Below are positions 38,875 through 49,365 of a stretch of DNA of 64,000 nt, piece after piece. Below the pieces are notes generated by a model, which did not search any database, was not told where the DNA came from, and was given only the letters and a program-made list of their open reading frames with translations. Source of the stretch: Francisella sp. LA112445 (GTDB lineage Bacteria; Pseudomonadota; Gammaproteobacteria; Francisellales; Francisellaceae); contig NZ_CP041030.1 of assembly GCF_012224145.1 (NCBI RefSeq), positions 1,860,001 to 1,924,000 on the forward strand, read 5' to 3'. Within the stretch, counting starts at the first letter, position 1. Each line of letters begins with the position of its first letter. Both the position numbers and the translations under genes were made by a program.

Positions 38875-39846
38875 TTAAAGACTATATTGTAATTCTATAT
38901 CTAAATACCACCAATTATCTTTAGCAAAAGGTTTACACTTAATGGCATCTTTATATGTCATAATAACTGCTTGATTATCTTTTATATTAGAAAAGTCTTG
39001 TTGTACAAATTTATGATGATCTTTGAATATTTTTTTATCTTCAATTTTAATATTATTTTGCACTAGAGTTTCAAAAAATTTCTCCGGATTACCAATACCT
39101 GCAACAGCTGTAACTTTTTTATCTGAAAATTTACCCTTAGAGACTCTCTCACTAGATATTAGGCTTACAAACTCAGTAGCCACAATCTTAGCAAAAGTAA
39201 TATTCTGGTTATAATTTCGTATATAGTTCTTATCATTCTCAGAGCAGTTGCCAATTACAATAACTTCATCTACAGACTTTAGTCTTTCAACAGGCTCTCT
39301 TAGAGGTCCTGCAGGAATACATAACTGATTACCAAACATTCTACTGGCATCGACAACAACGATTTCCTTATCTCTTGCTAGCTTATAATGTTGCAGGCCA
39401 TCATCACTGATTATAACATCAGTATTTGGATATTTTTCTTCGATATATTTTACAGAGTCTACTCTTTGTGGTGAGATAACTATTGGAACTTGTGCATTTA
39501 AAGCATCATACAACATTGCAGGTTCATCACCACACTGACTAGCAGGAGTGTTTATATTGACTTCAAAAGGATAGCTTTCTGCTTTTGCACCATAACCACG
39601 ACTAATAATTGCAGGATTTTTACCTTTTGATAAGTACTCTTGAGCTAACTTTCTAACTACAGGTGTTTTGCCTGTGCCACCAACAGATATATTACCAACA
39701 ACGACAACCGGTATTTTTGATTTATATTGACTCTGTTGCTGTTTAAGTTTGCGCTTAGTAGCAACCCTAGAAAAAATAATAGAAATAGGCTTTAGAACAT
39801 AACTTAATAAATTTGGATTTCTCTGATACCAAAATTTATCTATCAT
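38875..39846 (-). CDS. lpxK: Tetraacyldisaccharide 4'-kinase
   Basis: LpxK adds the 4'-phosphate to the lipid A precursor at the inner membrane. The 323 residues include [18 protein letters not shown] (Walker A, about 51-68), [15 protein letters not shown], and [20 protein letters not shown] (Walker B region). It begins four nt after msbA, the usual msbA-lpxK pair. Francisella lipid A typically loses the 4'-phosphate later through LpxF, which is not in this window. Confidence 0.95.
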   Translation of the reverse strand: MIDKFWYQRNPNLLSYVLKPISIIFSRVATKRKLKQQQSQYKSKIPVVVVGNISVGGTGKTPVVRKLAQEYLSKGKNPAIISRGYGAKAESYPFEVNINTPASQCGDEPAMLYDALNAQVPIVISPQRVDSVKYIEEKYPNTDVIISDDGLQHYKLARDKEIVVVDASRMFGNQLCIPAGPLREPVERLKSVDEVIVIGNCSENDKNYIRNYNQNITFAKIVATEFVSLISSERVSKGKFSDKKVTAVAGIGNPEKFFETLVQNNIKIEDKKIFKDHHKFVQQDFSNIKDNQAVIMTYKDAIKCKPFAKDNWWYLDIELQYSL

Positions 39847-39850
39847 TTAA

Positions 39851-41680
39851 TTACTCAAGCCCTGACTGATATAGTCTTGTGTAAAGTCCTCCTTGCTCTA
39901 GGAGTTCTTCATGTTTACCGCATTCAACAACTTTTCCACCATCCATAACAACAATCTTATCAGCACTTTCAACAGTGCTTAATCTATGAGCAATAACTAT
40001 AGTTGTACATGATTTAGTTAAACTTTCAAGAGCTTGCTGAACGACTCTTTCTGACTCATTATCTAATGCACTAGTTGCTTCATCAAATATTAATATTGGC
40101 GCATTTTTCAGTAAAGCTCTTGCTATTGATATTCTTTGTCTTTGGCCTCCAGAAAGTTTAGAGCCATTATTACCAATATTTGTATGCATACCTTCTGGTA
40201 AGTCTTGGACAAAGTCATACGCATTTGCTCGTTTAAGCACATCGACAACTTCTTCTTCTGAAACATCTCTGGATAAACCAAAAGCAATATTGTTATACAC
40301 AGTATCATCAAATAGATGAACGTTTTGAGAAACCATCGATAAATGAGATCTTAAATTCTCAAGCGATAATTCACGAGTATCTACACCATCAATAGATATT
40401 TGCCCTTTATGCTGAGTATAGAATCTTGAGATAATACTTGTAAGTGTAGTTTTTCCACTACCTGACTTACCTACAAAGGCAACTGTTTCACCAGCTTTAA
40501 TATCAACACTTACACCATTTAAAACATTAAGTGTACTAAATGCGAAACTTACATCTTTGATACTTACATCACCAGAAACTTTCTTAAGCTCTTTTTTACC
40601 AGTTTCTTCTTCAGCTGGATAATCAAGAATATAAAAAATATCTTCAGTTGCTGCTACAGCTTTTTGAATAACTACATTTACTTTAGTAAGGTTCTTAATT
40701 GGTTTTAAAATTGCTGCCGCTGCAGCAAAGAATGATGCAAATGAACCAGCTGTCAACCAAGAAGAACCACCTCCCTCATTAGTTCCAAAAATAGCAATTG
40801 TAAATAGCGAGAGAGCTAAAACAAGTGACGCTATAATTTGGATAACAGGAGATGTCAAAGAATCTAGAGCAATTGTTCTTATTTGCTGAGAATAAGTATA
40901 ATCAAGGTTTTTGAAAAATTTATTTTGCTGCTTACCTTGTGCTCCAAATATTCTTATTTCTTTATAGTTTCTAAGAGTTTCTTCTGCAGTATGAGTAACA
41001 TTACCCATAGATGACTGAGTATTTCTACTTAAAGATCTGAATTTTTTATTTATCAATGATATAAATATACCTAAAAACGGACCCACAACAATAAGAAACA
41101 ACGATAGCTGCCAACTTGAAACTACCATCACAATTACAAGACCTATTACAAAAGTACCATCTTGAACTACTGTAATAATAGCTGTTGATGTAGCTTCTGT
41201 AACCTGATCAACGTTATATAAAAGTCTTGAAATAATTTGTCCAGAAGAGTGTTTATCAAAAAAAGTAGCTGGCAAATCCATAAATCTTTTGTAAATATCT
41301 TTTCTGAATTTATATACTACTTTTTGACCTAAAGAACCTATAAAGTAACTTGATAAAAAGGACCCTACAGAACGTAGCGTCAGCAGGCCGACCATACCAA
41401 CACCCATTAACATCAAAATGCTAGCGCTTTGTTTAGTAACATCACCACCAGCACCAAAACCATAGTTTAGTATAGGATTTATAAGGTATATCATCGAAGC
41501 ATCAGCCGCTGAGAAAAAAATACTCCCTATCGCAGCTAAAACTAAAAAGTGCCAAAGGTGTTTAACTTGGCCTAACAATCTCTTGTAAAGAGTTGTTACT
41601 TTCTCTTTATTTGACATTTCGCCACTAAGATTTCCCGGACCTTCAGATTTAAGGTCTATTTTATCAATCATATTTCCCAT
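39851..41680 (-). CDS. msbA: Lipid A export ATP-binding/permease protein MsbA
   Basis: MsbA flips lipid A-core across the inner membrane. The 609 residues have six membrane segments (about 35-330) and an ABC domain with FVGKSGSGKTTLTSII (Walker A), LSGGQRQRISIARALL (signature) and ILIFDEATSALDN (Walker B). The product is about 27 residues longer than the E. coli protein at the N-terminus. An ATG three codons in (MIDKIDLKSEG) has a better-placed GGGAA site and may be the real start. It is paired with lpxK and divergent from cca. Confidence 0.95.
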   Translation of the reverse strand: MGNMIDKIDLKSEGPGNLSGEMSNKEKVTTLYKRLLGQVKHLWHFLVLAAIGSIFFSAADASMIYLINPILNYGFGAGGDVTKQSASILMLMGVGMVGLLTLRSVGSFLSSYFIGSLGQKVVYKFRKDIYKRFMDLPATFFDKHSSGQIISRLLYNVDQVTEATSTAIITVVQDGTFVIGLVIVMVVSSWQLSLFLIVVGPFLGIFISLINKKFRSLSRNTQSSMGNVTHTAEETLRNYKEIRIFGAQGKQQNKFFKNLDYTYSQQIRTIALDSLTSPVIQIIASLVLALSLFTIAIFGTNEGGGSSWLTAGSFASFFAAAAAILKPIKNLTKVNVVIQKAVAATEDIFYILDYPAEEETGKKELKKVSGDVSIKDVSFAFSTLNVLNGVSVDIKAGETVAFVGKSGSGKTTLTSIISRFYTQHKGQISIDGVDTRELSLENLRSHLSMVSQNVHLFDDTVYNNIAFGLSRDVSEEEVVDVLKRANAYDFVQDLPEGMHTNIGNNGSKLSGGQRQRISIARALLKNAPILIFDEATSALDNESERVVQQALESLTKSCTTIVIAHRLSTVESADKIVVMDGGKVVECGKHEELLEQGGLYTRLYQSGLE

Positions 41681-41724
41681 AATTTATAAAAAATTGCTTA
41701 TATAACAACATTAAGTAACGAGTT

Positions 41725-41730
41725 ATTATA
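41725..41730 (-). promoter_or_regulatory. -10 element candidate for msbA-lpxK
   Basis: A perfect TATAAT lies on the minus strand in the 95-nt gap between msbA and the divergent cca gene, 45 nt before the msbA ATG. The -35 region is poor. Confidence 0.35.
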
Positions 41731-41775
41731 CACGTTTTTCTGTTAATATAAAGCTAAGCAAACTTAACAGCTTAA

Positions 41776-42879
41776 ATGATGAAAGTATATCTAGTAGGTG
41801 GTGCAGTTAGAGATAAGCTATTAGGCCTACAATATAAAGACAAAGATTGGGTAGTTGTTGGAGCAACAGAACAACAGATGCTAGCTGCCGGATATATAAA
41901 GATCAATGCCTCATTTCCGGTCTTTTTAGATCCTAAAACAAAAGAGGAATATGCTCTTGCTAGAGCTGAGAGAAAAGTGGCTAAAGGATATCATGGCTTT
42001 GAGACTATCTTTTCAAAAGATATTACCCTTGAAGATGATCTAAAGCGTAGAGACCTAACTATCAATTCAATAGCTATAGATATAAATAACAATATAATCG
42101 ACCCTTTTAATGGCAAACAAGATATTAAAGACCGAATCTTACGTCACACCTCATGTGCTTTTATTGAAGACCCTTTACGTGTTATCCGCTTAGCTAGATT
42201 TAAAGCACAGCTTTCTGTTTTTGGTTTTTCAATTGCTCCTGAGACAAAACAACTTGTAAAAAAGCTCTCACAAACTGATGAGCTTAGCTTTCTGACTAAA
42301 GAGCGTTTACACATAGAATTCATTAAAGCTCTTTCAAATCCAAAGATTTTTTTTGAAACATTAGCCGAATTAGCGGCATTAAAAAATGTATTCCCTACAG
42401 TAGATAATTTACTTAGCCTAATACCTAATGCAACATTCTTTAGTAACTCTAGTTACATAAATTTAGATACAACTCAAAAAATCACTCTATGCTTTTTAGC
42501 AACTCCTAAAGAATACCTAAACCTCCTAAAAGAAGAGTTACTTCTAACAAATAAGCAATTTAAAATGCTAACAGCAACAATAAATATAAAGCAAATACTT
42601 GAAGAGCAATTAGATGCTCAAGAAGTATTCATGCTAATTAAAAGTGCAAACTTACTAAGAGACAAGGTGCTATTCAAAAATAGTATTGATACATATTTAA
42701 AGTATAAAAATATTACTAAAACTAAAACATTAAGAAGTTATAAACTACTAGAAAATACTATTAATACCATCAATAATCTAGATATACAAAAGATAACCTC
42801 TACCACACCTAAAAAAGATTTAAAAACAACCATACTTAATCTATATATTGATACTATAAAAAACGATTTAAAATTATGA
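41776..42879 (+). CDS. cca: CCA-adding tRNA nucleotidyltransferase
   Basis: This enzyme builds or repairs the 3' CCA end of tRNAs. The 367 residues are a class II enzyme. [13 protein letters not shown] leads into the catalytic [10 protein letters not shown], with [12 protein letters not shown] and [16 protein letters not shown] in the neck region. E. coli Cca is 412 aa with a C-terminal HD phosphohydrolase. That HD domain is absent here, so only the nucleotidyltransferase activity is expected. The tRNAs in this window already encode CCA, so repair is its likely main job. Confidence 0.93.
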   Translation: MMKVYLVGGAVRDKLLGLQYKDKDWVVVGATEQQMLAAGYIKINASFPVFLDPKTKEEYALARAERKVAKGYHGFETIFSKDITLEDDLKRRDLTINSIAIDINNNIIDPFNGKQDIKDRILRHTSCAFIEDPLRVIRLARFKAQLSVFGFSIAPETKQLVKKLSQTDELSFLTKERLHIEFIKALSNPKIFFETLAELAALKNVFPTVDNLLSLIPNATFFSNSSYINLDTTQKITLCFLATPKEYLNLLKEELLLTNKQFKMLTATINIKQILEEQLDAQEVFMLIKSANLLRDKVLFKNSIDTYLKYKNITKTKTLRSYKLLENTINTINNLDIQKITSTTPKKDLKTTILNLYIDTIKNDLKL

Positions 42880-42925
42880 TACAATTACGAAAACCCTTTT
42901 TTTGATATGTATATAAGTTAGCAGA

Positions 42926-43420
42926 ATGAAAAAATTAGATAGTTATATTTTTCCTATCAATACAATAGTGTGTGCTTTAACTCTGTGTGCAATTGTGCTT
43001 ACAATGACAATTCTTGGATGGAAGCCATGCCCTATGTGTCTTTTGCAACAGTTTTCAGTGTTATGCATATTTATTCTTAGCATCCTTGGTTGGATAAAAA
43101 AATCTCCAAGAACCTTTTCATTAATTATTAGAATAATAATAATAGCAATAATAATAATGGGATTATATATAGCTGCTGATCAGGTGCATCTGCAATACTT
43201 TACGAATGCGCCAACAACGACAAACATTGGCTCATGCGGCGGTATAGATAATCCATTTTTACTTGACGTAACTAAATCAGTTACAGGTTCAGTTGAAAGC
43301 TGCTCAGAAATCTCGGAGCAGATATCAGGGTATAGCCTGGCTGTTTATAGCCTGATATTTTTCATCTGCTTACTAATGGTCAATTGTATTGGTTTTTTTA
43401 TAAAAATATTTAAAAAATAG
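42926..43420 (+). CDS. dsbB: Disulfide bond formation protein DsbB
   Basis: DsbB reoxidises DsbA in the periplasm and passes electrons to quinones. The 164 residues form four membrane helices. The first redox pair is CPMC (about 35-38, in GWKPCPMCLLQQ) and the second pair is the cysteines in NIGSCGG and VESCSE of the second periplasmic loop. It follows cca by 46 nt and precedes the RND adaptor by 12 nt. Confidence 0.93.
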   Translation: MKKLDSYIFPINTIVCALTLCAIVLTMTILGWKPCPMCLLQQFSVLCIFILSILGWIKKSPRTFSLIIRIIIIAIIIMGLYIAADQVHLQYFTNAPTTTNIGSCGGIDNPFLLDVTKSVTGSVESCSEISEQISGYSLAVYSLIFFICLLMVNCIGFFIKIFKK

Positions 43421-43432
43421 TGAGATAAAACT

Positions 43433-44806
43433 GTGGACTTCAAGAAAACATTTGAAAATTTTAAACAAAAGATAAACGCTAACAAAAAAAATTATGCTAT
43501 TTTTTGCGTAATAACAGTCATAATTGCCTGGCTAATTTTAGGTAAATTAGGATTAGCTTTAGCAATAGCATACTTTATATTTCAAATAAATAAAGTAAGA
43601 TCACTGCTTGCTAAACTAAAGAATAAAAATGTAGCTTCTGTTGTAGTGGTTATTGCTACTTTACTAATTTTCGGAAGTATTTTTGGTTTTGCAGAGTTTG
43701 TGCAAAGTATGATTAAAAAAGGCATGGCTTCGTATGTACCACAACCTGTAGCTGTTACATCAACAGTTGTAAAAAAATCAGACTGGCAACAAATCATTAA
43801 TACAATTGGTGAAGCTCAAGCAATCCAATCAACTCAAATTTCATCACAGTCAGGCGGAATTGTTAGCGAAATCAATTTCAAAAGTGGTCAAGAAGTTAAA
43901 AAAGGAGATCTGCTTTTCAAATTAGATACTAGCCAATTAAAAGCAAACTTAGAGGAAGCTCTTTCAAAACTAAAACTTGCTAAGATTACTACAGATCGTT
44001 ATAACAAACTTGTTGAGCAAAGAGCAACATCAAAAGAAACTGCAGATAAAGCCAACGCAGACTACTTAGCGGCTTTAGCCCAAGTACAGAATATCGAATC
44101 ACAAATTGGCTTTAAAGAAGTTAAAGCTCCTTTTGATGGTAAGATAGGTATTAGAAATATAAGTTTAGGTCAGTACTTTAACAATGGTGATAATGCTGCG
44201 ACCCTTACAAAGATAGACCCTATTTTCATTACATTTTCAGTACCTCAAAATAGAGTTAGCTTGATAAAAGTTGGTCAAGATATTAGCTTCTTTTCAGACT
44301 CATATCCTGGTAAGAAATTCACTGCAAAGATAACAGCTATTAACTCATTTATTAATGACTCAAATAGATCAATCATTGTCCAAGCTACATATAAGAATCC
44401 CGAACATCAAATAGTTCCAGGAATGTTTTTAACTGTACATGTGAATCTACCAATAAAGAAAGACTCTATTGTCATCCCAAGAAATGCAATATCATATAGC
44501 TTATATGGTGAGTCGGTGTATACATTAAAGCCTGTATTAGATAAAGACGGTAAGCCTGAGAAAGTATCATATACCTCTACAGCTGGTGGTGGGATGAAAA
44601 CAATCACTCTAGATAAAACGTTATATAAAGTTGGTCAAGATAATGTTAAGGTTTTAGAGACTAGAAATAACCTAGCTCTAGTTGAGGGCATAAAACCTGG
44701 AACGACAATAGTTACTTCAGGGCAAAATAAAGTTCAAAAAGGCGGTAACGCGATGCTAAACAATAGCGTGAAGTTAGATAATAACATATATAAGCAAGGA
44801 ATGTAG
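43433..44806 (+). CDS. RND efflux periplasmic adaptor with extra N-terminal membrane segments
   Basis: This membrane fusion protein should couple the RND pump (next gene) to an outer-membrane channel. It starts with GTG. The adaptor core begins near residue 105 (VAVTSTVVKKSDWQQIINTI) and has SGGIVSEINFKSGQEVKKGD and APFDGKIGIRNISLGQYF (lipoyl halves). A short coiled coil, a beta-barrel and the membrane-proximal domain follow. Unusually, about 100 residues precede the core and contain two or three hydrophobic segments (about 21-50 and 67-90). RND adaptors normally have only a lipoprotein signal or one anchor. It is two nt from the pump gene. Confidence 0.88.
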   Translation: MDFKKTFENFKQKINANKKNYAIFCVITVIIAWLILGKLGLALAIAYFIFQINKVRSLLAKLKNKNVASVVVVIATLLIFGSIFGFAEFVQSMIKKGMASYVPQPVAVTSTVVKKSDWQQIINTIGEAQAIQSTQISSQSGGIVSEINFKSGQEVKKGDLLFKLDTSQLKANLEEALSKLKLAKITTDRYNKLVEQRATSKETADKANADYLAALAQVQNIESQIGFKEVKAPFDGKIGIRNISLGQYFNNGDNAATLTKIDPIFITFSVPQNRVSLIKVGQDISFFSDSYPGKKFTAKITAINSFINDSNRSIIVQATYKNPEHQIVPGMFLTVHVNLPIKKDSIVIPRNAISYSLYGESVYTLKPVLDKDGKPEKVSYTSTAGGGMKTITLDKTLYKVGQDNVKVLETRNNLALVEGIKPGTTIVTSGQNKVQKGGNAMLNNSVKLDNNIYKQGM

Positions 44807-44808
44807 TA

Positions 44809-47800
44809 ATGCGTCTTATTGATATTTTCATAAGAAGACCAGTTTTATCTCTTTCAATAAGCTTCATGATTATTGTTGTTGGAGTTGGTTCATTTTTTAA
44901 CCTACAAATTAGACAATATCCTTACATAGATAGTGCTACTATAACAATTACAACATCATACCCTGGTGCAAACCCTGCTACTATTCAAGCGTTTGTAACT
45001 AGACCTATAGAATCAGCAGTAGGTACATCAAAGGGTATTGACTATATGACATCTGAGTCTGCCATCGGGACTAGTACAATTACTGTATATGTAAAACTTG
45101 GATACAATTCTAATGATGTTCTATCTGAGGTGGTACAAAATGTAAACTCAGTATTAAACCAACTACCAAAAGATGCTTACTCTCCAGCTATTAAACTAAA
45201 CCCAGCTGATAACTTCCCATCATTAATTCTTGCCTTTACAAGTAAAACAATGAGTACCTCAGAGATATCAGCGTATATAAACTCTGAGTTAACACCAAAA
45301 TTACTTGCTCAGGGTGGTCTATCAGAAATAGATGTCTGGGGTAACAAACCTTATGCAATGCGTATATATCCTAATAAATCACGCATGGCAGAGTATGGTA
45401 TAACCCCTGATGAGTTATCTCAAGCAATTGGAGCTAATAGCTTAGTTTCAGCAGGTGGTCAAATACAGGGCCCATATCTAAACTATACTCTAAATCCCGA
45501 GACTAGTATGTCCAAAGCTCAAGACTATGAGAATCTTATTATCAAAAAAAGCGATAATCAAGTAGTCAGACTAAAGGATGTTGCAAAAGTAGAGCTAGGT
45601 GCTCAAGACTATAATTCATCAGTATATTTTGATGGTAAAAATGCAGTTCTTGCTGGTGCCGTAGTATCACCTGAAGATAATCCTCTTTCAGTAATTGCAA
45701 ATTTAGTCAAAGAACTACCAAACATCAAAGCTTCATTACCTAATGGCTTAGATGTTAACATTGCATACAATAGTACACTATACATTGAAAGCTCCATTGA
45801 TGAAGTTCTGCACACTCTTGCTGAAGCAGTTATTATCGTATCTGTTGTAATGTTCTTATTCTTAGGATCACTAAGAGCAATTATTGTACCAGTGATAGCA
45901 ATCCCCTTATCTATTATAGGTTCATTCTTTTTAATGAGTATGATGGGATTCTCTATAAATCTTTTAACACTTCTAGCCATGATTCTTGCCATAGGGCTAG
46001 TGGTTGATGACGCAATTGTTGTACTAGAGAACATTTATCGTCATATAGAGGAAGGAATGGAGCCTTTCCCTGCGGCTATTAAAGGTGCTAGAGAAATTGC
46101 TAACCCAGTGATACTCATGACTTTAACCTTATTAGTAGTTTATGCCCCTATTGGAATGATGGGAGGCTTTACTGGCCAACTATTTACCGAGTTTGCTTAC
46201 TCGCTTGCTGGAGCTGTACTAATATCTGGTATAGTTGCCTATACACTATCTCCCATGATGTGTTCAAAAGTGCTTAATCGCCAAATGATGAGCACCAAAC
46301 TAGTAAAGTTTGTTGATTCACTCTTTAGTAAGCTAACAGCAAAATACAAAGCTTTACTAATATTTGTCCTAGAGATAAAACCAGCTATTGCTATAATGGG
46401 AATAATTGTACTTATTAGCTGTTTTATAATGGGCACAGGTATCAAATCAGAACTTGCGCCTATTGAAGACCAAGGGTTTATCGCTGTAATGGGACAAGCT
46501 CCATCTTCTGCTAACATAAACTACCTAGAAGCATTTAGTAAGAAGCTAAATCAAACACTAGATAGTGTTCCTGGCAAGAAAGCCACATTTATTCTAAATG
46601 GTGTAATGGGTTCTAACGTAATATTTGGTGGATTTATCATGAAATCTTGGGATGATAGAAAAACCTCCCAACAGCAGGCTGCTAATATTATTCAATCTAA
46701 GGTTACTGAATTACCAGGTATACAAACATATGTACAACAAGTTCCATCTTTACCAGGTATACCTCGAGGAGCTCCTATCTCTATAGTTATCCAAAGTGTT
46801 AACGATTATGAGGCTATAAACGACATCACTAATAAAGTAATTAATAAAATGATGAAAAGTGGGCTGTTTGTTTTCGCACAAAGTGATCTTAAATTTGACA
46901 ACCCTGTTGTTGATATAAATATTGATCGTGAAAAAGCCGGGATCTTAGGCATCACAATGGCAGATATAGCTAAAACACTTGGCTCTTCATATGCTGGTGG
47001 CTATATAAACTACTTCTTCCTTAGAGGCTATAGCTTCCAAGTAATCCCTCAATTAGCTAGAAATGAGATGCTTACTCAAGAACAGCTAGGAAATATCTTT
47101 ATTCGCTCAGATGATGCTTCTGACTTATTTAACTCAGAGGTTCCTCTATCAGCACTAATGACATTTAAAACAAAAGGACAACCTCTAACTCAGAACACTT
47201 TCCAGCAGCTAAACTCTGCGACTATTTCTGCGGTGATGTCGCCTGGCGTAACACAAGGACAAGCTATCGACTATGTTAAGAGTGTAATTAGAAGCCAACT
47301 ACCAGCTGGATTCTCATATAACTTCTCAGGATCAGCTCGCCAATTTGTTGAAAATGGTAACACTATGATGGTGGCCTTTGCTTTTGCAATCGTACTAATC
47401 TTCTTAGCATTATCAGCTCAGTTTGAGAGCTTTAGAGATTCCTTAGTTATTCTCGTAACAATTCCTATGGCTATCTCAGGAGCTTTGATTCCACTATATT
47501 TTGGTCAATATATTGGTGCAAACTGGGCCTCGCTAAATATCTACACCCAGCTTGGTTTAGTAACCCTAATAGGTCTAATATCAAAACAAGGAATTATGGT
47601 GGTTGAGTTTGCTAACCACTTACAAAAACATGAAGGCCTAAACAAGTATGACGCTATTGTTACATCATCATCTCAGCGTCTAAGACCAATCTTAATGACT
47701 GTATCTGCAATGGTTGTTGGTGTGATACCTCTTGTTACATCCTCTGGTGCTGGTGCTGTCAGTAGAAACTGTATTGGTGTTGTTATATCAAGTGGACTTG

Positions 47801-47940
47801 TTATTGGTGCTCTTTTCTCTTTATTTGTTTTACCTGTTGTATACATGTATATTGCTAGTGATAAATCAAAATCTGTCAAACTAGAAATCGAGCAACAAAA
47901 AATAGTCGATGAACTTGGAAAGAATGATTCAACACACTAA
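44809..47940 (+). CDS. RND multidrug efflux pump, HAE-1 family
   Basis: This proton-driven inner-membrane pump has 1043 residues, the AcrB/MexB size. Proton-relay residues are present: D400 and D401 in IGLVVDDAIVVLEN and K926 in ISKQGIMVVEF. The N-terminus MRLIDIFIRRPVLSLSISFM and the two large periplasmic loops fit the family. The organisation adaptor-pump without an adjacent outer-membrane factor means a TolC-type protein must come from elsewhere. It resembles the pump called AcrB in Francisella literature. I leave the symbol blank because subfamily cannot be decided by eye. Confidence 0.93.
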   Translation: MRLIDIFIRRPVLSLSISFMIIVVGVGSFFNLQIRQYPYIDSATITITTSYPGANPATIQAFVTRPIESAVGTSKGIDYMTSESAIGTSTITVYVKLGYNSNDVLSEVVQNVNSVLNQLPKDAYSPAIKLNPADNFPSLILAFTSKTMSTSEISAYINSELTPKLLAQGGLSEIDVWGNKPYAMRIYPNKSRMAEYGITPDELSQAIGANSLVSAGGQIQGPYLNYTLNPETSMSKAQDYENLIIKKSDNQVVRLKDVAKVELGAQDYNSSVYFDGKNAVLAGAVVSPEDNPLSVIANLVKELPNIKASLPNGLDVNIAYNSTLYIESSIDEVLHTLAEAVIIVSVVMFLFLGSLRAIIVPVIAIPLSIIGSFFLMSMMGFSINLLTLLAMILAIGLVVDDAIVVLENIYRHIEEGMEPFPAAIKGAREIANPVILMTLTLLVVYAPIGMMGGFTGQLFTEFAYSLAGAVLISGIVAYTLSPMMCSKVLNRQMMSTKLVKFVDSLFSKLTAKYKALLIFVLEIKPAIAIMGIIVLISCFIMGTGIKSELAPIEDQGFIAVMGQAPSSANINYLEAFSKKLNQTLDSVPGKKATFILNGVMGSNVIFGGFIMKSWDDRKTSQQQAANIIQSKVTELPGIQTYVQQVPSLPGIPRGAPISIVIQSVNDYEAINDITNKVINKMMKSGLFVFAQSDLKFDNPVVDINIDREKAGILGITMADIAKTLGSSYAGGYINYFFLRGYSFQVIPQLARNEMLTQEQLGNIFIRSDDASDLFNSEVPLSALMTFKTKGQPLTQNTFQQLNSATISAVMSPGVTQGQAIDYVKSVIRSQLPAGFSYNFSGSARQFVENGNTMMVAFAFAIVLIFLALSAQFESFRDSLVILVTIPMAISGALIPLYFGQYIGANWASLNIYTQLGLVTLIGLISKQGIMVVEFANHLQKHEGLNKYDAIVTSSSQRLRPILMTVSAMVVGVIPLVTSSGAGAVSRNCIGVVISSGLVIGALFSLFVLPVVYMYIASDKSKSVKLEIEQQKIVDELGKNDSTH

Positions 47941-48020
47941 TTCCCTCTTAAATTTAATTCTCAATATAAGTAAGCATCAATAACAAGTTCTTAATTACTT
48001 AGTGTAAAAACCTTGATTTT

Positions 48021-48043
48021 ATAGAAATTATAAAAATTTCTAT
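48021..48043 (+). repeat. Perfect AT-rich inverted repeat upstream of the third MFS gene
   Basis: Arms ATAGAAATT and AATTTCTAT enclose ATAAA and are followed by TTTTG, about 80 nt after the RND pump stop and directly before the MFS -35. It could be a weak terminator for the efflux transcript or an operator for the MFS promoter. Confidence 0.4.
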
Positions 48044-48044
48044 T

Positions 48045-48073
48045 TTGAATAATTTTTGTTTCTTTGGTATGCT
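48045..48073 (+). promoter_or_regulatory. Promoter of the third MFS gene
   Basis: TTGAAT and TATGCT are 17 bases apart, and TGG before TATGCT gives an extended -10. The predicted start lies about 25 nt before the ATG at 48105. This argues against a TTG start at 48045, which would be the -35 element itself. Confidence 0.6.
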
Positions 48074-48104
48074 AATAACTTTGAAACATCTAATTAATAT
48101 TTTT

Positions 48105-49364
48105 ATGAATGAATCACACTTACCTAAATCAAATCATTTAATTGCTATTGCTTGGGTAATATGTCTAATTGCAACTTTAAATTATAGTTATGATTTCTTT
48201 ATTCGAGCTGCTCCAGGAGTGATGGCTGAAGATCTTAAAAATGCTTTTAATATAGGTGATGCTAAAATTGGCTGGCTTTCTTCAGCATACTTTATCTCTT
48301 ACACTATAATGCAAATTCCCGCAGGAGTAATATTAGATAAATACAATCGTAAGACAGTAATTAGTATTGCAACAGCTCTTTGTGTCTTAGGAAACTACCT
48401 ATTCTCTGCTACTAACTATTATGAAGTTGCCTTTTTAGGTAGAATACTTATGGGAGTTGGCTCAGCATTTGGTTTTATTGGTGCTGCGAAAATGGCTGGC
48501 ATGTGGTTACCACAAAGATTTTTCTCAACATTTATAGGCTTTACAACAGTTATTGGTATTCTTGGTGGATTATTCACTGATGTCTTTCTTTCAAACTTAG
48601 TCACCAACCTTGGCTGGAAACAAGGTAATGCTATTTTTACTTACTTTGGAGTAGCTCTTTTTTTACTCATAGTCATTTTCATTAAAGATAATAAAAAGCA
48701 TGTAGAAAAATTCACACACTTCAGTCAATCTAGCTTCTCAGAAACTCTCATAAAGTTATTCCAAATTATTATGAATCCTAAGTTTTGGGTTGCTAGTTTA
48801 ATCGGTGCTAGTATCTTTATGCCAATCAATGTTCTTGGTTCTCTTTGGGGTGTTGGACTAATAGAAGCTAAACTAAATGTTAATCAAGCTGTAGCATCTC
48901 ATTTAAATAGTTTCCTATTCGCTGGAGCTGCTATTGGATTTGCAGTTTTTGGAGTTATTAGTGCTTATACTAATCGTTTTAGATTCTTATTAATTTTAAG
49001 CTTAGTATCATCAGGATTGCTAATAATAGCTATCGCATATATACCTATGACCCAAGATTTATTTATCGTTTTATATTTAGCACTTGGTATTATGGCTGGA
49101 CCTCAGGCAATAACGTTTGCTATCGCAAAAATTATATCTCCGCCTGGGACTTCTGCATCAAGTACGGCAGGTGTAAATATGATAAATAATATATTGCCTG
49201 TTATACTTCTACCAGGCATTGGGTATATACTATCTCTTTCACAAGGAGTTGCCCATACGCTATCATATAATCAATCATTTGATATAATCATAGCAATCTT
49301 ATCAGGATTATTACTAATTTGTGTACCTTTTGCATTCTTACTTCCAAAAGAGATTAATGCTTAG
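48105..49364 (+). CDS. MFS transporter, Fpt-like
   Basis: This 419-residue, 12-segment major facilitator protein carries YDFFIRAAPGVMAEDLKNAF near the start and QIPAGVILDKYNRKTVISIA in loop 2-3, the clearest Fpt-type pattern in the window. Related carriers import amino acids or other nutrients in Francisella; the substrate here is unknown. I use the ATG at 48105. The open frame extends 20 codons upstream, but that stretch contains the promoter and is not membrane-like. It is convergent with the TudS-YbgA gene, one nt apart. Confidence 0.88.
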   Translation: MNESHLPKSNHLIAIAWVICLIATLNYSYDFFIRAAPGVMAEDLKNAFNIGDAKIGWLSSAYFISYTIMQIPAGVILDKYNRKTVISIATALCVLGNYLFSATNYYEVAFLGRILMGVGSAFGFIGAAKMAGMWLPQRFFSTFIGFTTVIGILGGLFTDVFLSNLVTNLGWKQGNAIFTYFGVALFLLIVIFIKDNKKHVEKFTHFSQSSFSETLIKLFQIIMNPKFWVASLIGASIFMPINVLGSLWGVGLIEAKLNVNQAVASHLNSFLFAGAAIGFAVFGVISAYTNRFRFLLILSLVSSGLLIIAIAYIPMTQDLFIVLYLALGIMAGPQAITFAIAKIISPPGTSASSTAGVNMINNILPVILLPGIGYILSLSQGVAHTLSYNQSFDIIIAILSGLLLICVPFAFLLPKEINA

Positions 49365-49365
49365 G

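Noticed and set aside
45609-46517. Minus-strand frames within the RND pump gene
   Set aside because: They are shadows opposite conserved membrane segments of the pump.
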